Positions 5,384 through 6,716 of a stretch of 6,716 nucleotides of DNA are shown one piece after another. Both the position numbers and the translations under genes were made by a program. How positions within the stretch are numbered: position 1 is the first letter of the stretch; the number at the start of each line of letters is the position of its first letter. The stretch comes from JAGTVG01 sp964389805 (lineage in GTDB: Bacteria; Bacteroidota; Bacteroidia; Cytophagales; Cyclobacteriaceae), in assembly GCA_964389805.1 (NCBI GenBank), contig CAYMFU010000221.1, positions 1-6,716 on the forward strand. Direction: 5' to 3'. The notes beneath the pieces are model-generated. The model saw only the letters and a program-made list of their open reading frames with translations, was not told where the DNA came from and made no database searches.

Positions 5384-6716
5384 ATGAGTTCGCCAATTCA
5401 CAGATTATCAGCAATTGTTTTTACGGACATTGTCGGATATACATCAATGATGGGAGAGAACGAAGATGTTGCACTCAAAACACTTGAGATAAATAGGGGA
5501 ATCCACCAGAAATATTTCAGAAAGTTTCATTCAACCTATCAAAAACAAATTGGAGATGGTTTCCTTGGTGTCTTCGATTCTGTCATACAGGCTGCTCATG
5601 CATGCAGTTATATCTTACAAGAATGTAAGGATGCAAATATAAATATAAGAATAGGCATACATGAAGGCGAAGTAATTTTTAAGGATAATGATGTTTACGG
5701 TGATGAAGTAAATATTGCATCCCGAATTGAAAGTGCAGCAGAAAGTTGCACAATCTATGTCTCTGAAAATGTAAAAAGAAATCTTGACAACAAAACAGGA
5801 TTCAGTGTTGAATTTATCCAGGAGTTTGAATTAAAAAATGTTAAAGATTCTATGAACCTTTATGCTTTGAAGGTTGATATTGAAAAACTACCTGATATTT
5901 CTTCATTAAATCCAGTGCGGGCTCAAAGGAGTATAATTGATCAAAGATGGTTTAAAATTGGGATTTACATTCTTATAGGTGGTCTGATTCTGTTTTTACT
6001 AGTAAATTATGATTCGATTTACGATTCAATTAGCGGATCAAAGAAGCAAAAAGAAATAAACCTTTCTGAGAAATCCATTGCGGTTCTGCCATTTCAGAAT
6101 TTTAGTAATGATTCTACCATGGATTATCTAGGTGATGGATTTGCAGATCATATTATAAATAATCTTTCCAGAATACCTGATTTCAGGGTAATAGCCAGAG
6201 CCTCTTCTTTCCGGTTTAAGAAATCTGATAAAACCATTCATGAAATTGCGGAGGAATTAGGGGTGCAGAATATCCTGGAAGGGAGTTTTCAGATCATAAA
6301 TGATCAGATTCACTTGAATTTAAACTTAATACATGGAATATCAGGAGAAATCCTTTTTTCAGATACCTATGAAGGCCTTATCAGTCAGTTGTTCCAATTG
6401 CAGGATAAAGTAGCTGTGAGTTTCTCAGGATCTCTGGTGGGTTCTTTTATTAAGTTCATTGACCCTCCCAAAAAAGAGAGAGAAATAGATCTGGAAGCAT
6501 TTAAGTTCTATCAGCACGGACAAAGCTTGTTAAAGGAAAATTATATTTATCGAAATACTATCCTGGAAAGTAGGAAACTATTTCAGAAAGCCAGCAAAAT
6601 TGATCCCAACTGGTCAGCTCCCTACGTTGGCATGGCGGAATCCTTTTTACTTGAATTACATTATGGTTATACAGTTATAAATCGTGTTCAAGACAGTATT
6701 GAATTCTATGTAGAAC
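5384..6716 (+). CDS. Class III adenylate cyclase with TM helix, TolB-N/FlgO-like domain and TPR-like region (3' partial)
   Basis: 444 codons are open from ATG 5384 to the window edge; the C-terminus is missing. Residues 8-165 are a class III cyclase homology domain: FTDIVGYTS with metal Asp15; KQIGDG with Lys54 (adenine-selecting) and metal Asp58; DVYGDEVNIASR with Asp103 (adenine-selecting), Asn110 and Arg114 (transition state). All six canonical positions are present and the Lys/Asp pair predicts ATP to cAMP. A transmembrane helix follows at about 190-208; the Arg/Lys-rich side (RSIIDQRWFK) before it places the cyclase in the cytoplasm and the rest in the periplasm. Residues 229-345 (SIAVLPFQNFSND, YLGDGFADHIINNLS, LGVQNILEGSF) are the TolB-N-terminal/FlgO-like domain that often accompanies such cyclases. 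From about 370, EAFKFYQHGQ and KLFQKASKIDPNWSAPYVGM look like the first TPR unit. Likely a membrane sensor coupling an external or periplasmic protein contact to cAMP. The start is preceded by A/T-rich sequence without a Shine-Dalgarno. Confidence 0.93.
   Translation, partial: MSSPIHRLSAIVFTDIVGYTSMMGENEDVALKTLEINRGIHQKYFRKFHSTYQKQIGDGFLGVFDSVIQAAHACSYILQECKDANINIRIGIHEGEVIFKDNDVYGDEVNIASRIESAAESCTIYVSENVKRNLDNKTGFSVEFIQEFELKNVKDSMNLYALKVDIEKLPDISSLNPVRAQRSIIDQRWFKIGIYILIGGLILFLLVNYDSIYDSISGSKKQKEINLSEKSIAVLPFQNFSNDSTMDYLGDGFADHIINNLSRIPDFRVIARASSFRFKKSDKTIHEIAEELGVQNILEGSFQIINDQIHLNLNLIHGISGEILFSDTYEGLISQLFQLQDKVAVSFSGSLVGSFIKFIDPPKKEREIDLEAFKFYQHGQSLLKENYIYRNTILESRKLFQKASKIDPNWSAPYVGMAESFLLELHYGYTVINRVQDSIEFYVE

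Noticed and set aside
1..6716. CRISPR array, tRNA, rRNA, insertion sequence or toxin-antitoxin pair
   Set aside because: No spaced direct repeats, cloverleaf-like sequence, transposase, terminal inverted repeats or recognisable toxin/antitoxin families were seen.

Overview
This window looks like a stretch of chromosome from a low-GC Bacteroidota bacterium, probably a free-living Cytophagales- or Flavobacteriia-like lineage. I infer this from the AT-rich DNA, the A-rich start regions with no Shine-Dalgarno sequences, one good match to the Bacteroidota -33/-7 promoter pattern, and the protein families present. No mobile element, CRISPR array, tRNA or rRNA was seen.

Layout, left to right. (1) The C-terminal end of a PQQ-type beta-propeller protein (1-197, +). 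(2) A gene-poor gap (198-842). It holds a possible 27-codon ORF, a hairpin best oriented as a minus-strand terminator, and a minus-strand reading frame of about 75 codons that needs a one-base change in a T8 run to gain an ATG; it may be a decayed gene. (3) A small four-helix membrane protein (843-1262, +) followed by a clear intrinsic terminator. (4) A full-length group II PLP-dependent amino-acid decarboxylase (1527-3026, +). (5) A 62-residue single-helix membrane protein (3158-3346, +) with a candidate promoter placed so close that its mRNA would be leaderless or nearly so. (6) A convergent junction with small hairpins. (7) A minus-strand pair: a small lipoprotein (4763-5137) and, downstream of it, an Old Yellow Enzyme family flavin oxidoreductase (about 4709-3522) that has no in-frame ATG/GTG/TTG start at the expected place. 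(8) A divergent intergenic region, then a class III nucleotide cyclase fused to a transmembrane helix, a TolB-N/FlgO-like domain and TPR-like helices (5384 to the window end, +, C-terminus cut off).

The genes do not form one evident pathway. Most are single transcription units; only the lipoprotein and the oxidoreductase look co-transcribed. The best-supported enzymes are the decarboxylase (PLP lysine and aspartate visible), the oxidoreductase (TIM-barrel FMN enzyme with a C-terminal Cys cluster) and the cyclase (all six canonical catalytic positions present, ATP-type). I do not see convincing evidence of a new multi-gene system. The items most worth a second look are the missing start codon of the oxidoreductase, the minus-strand remnants in the 298-842 gap, and the architecture of the cyclase.
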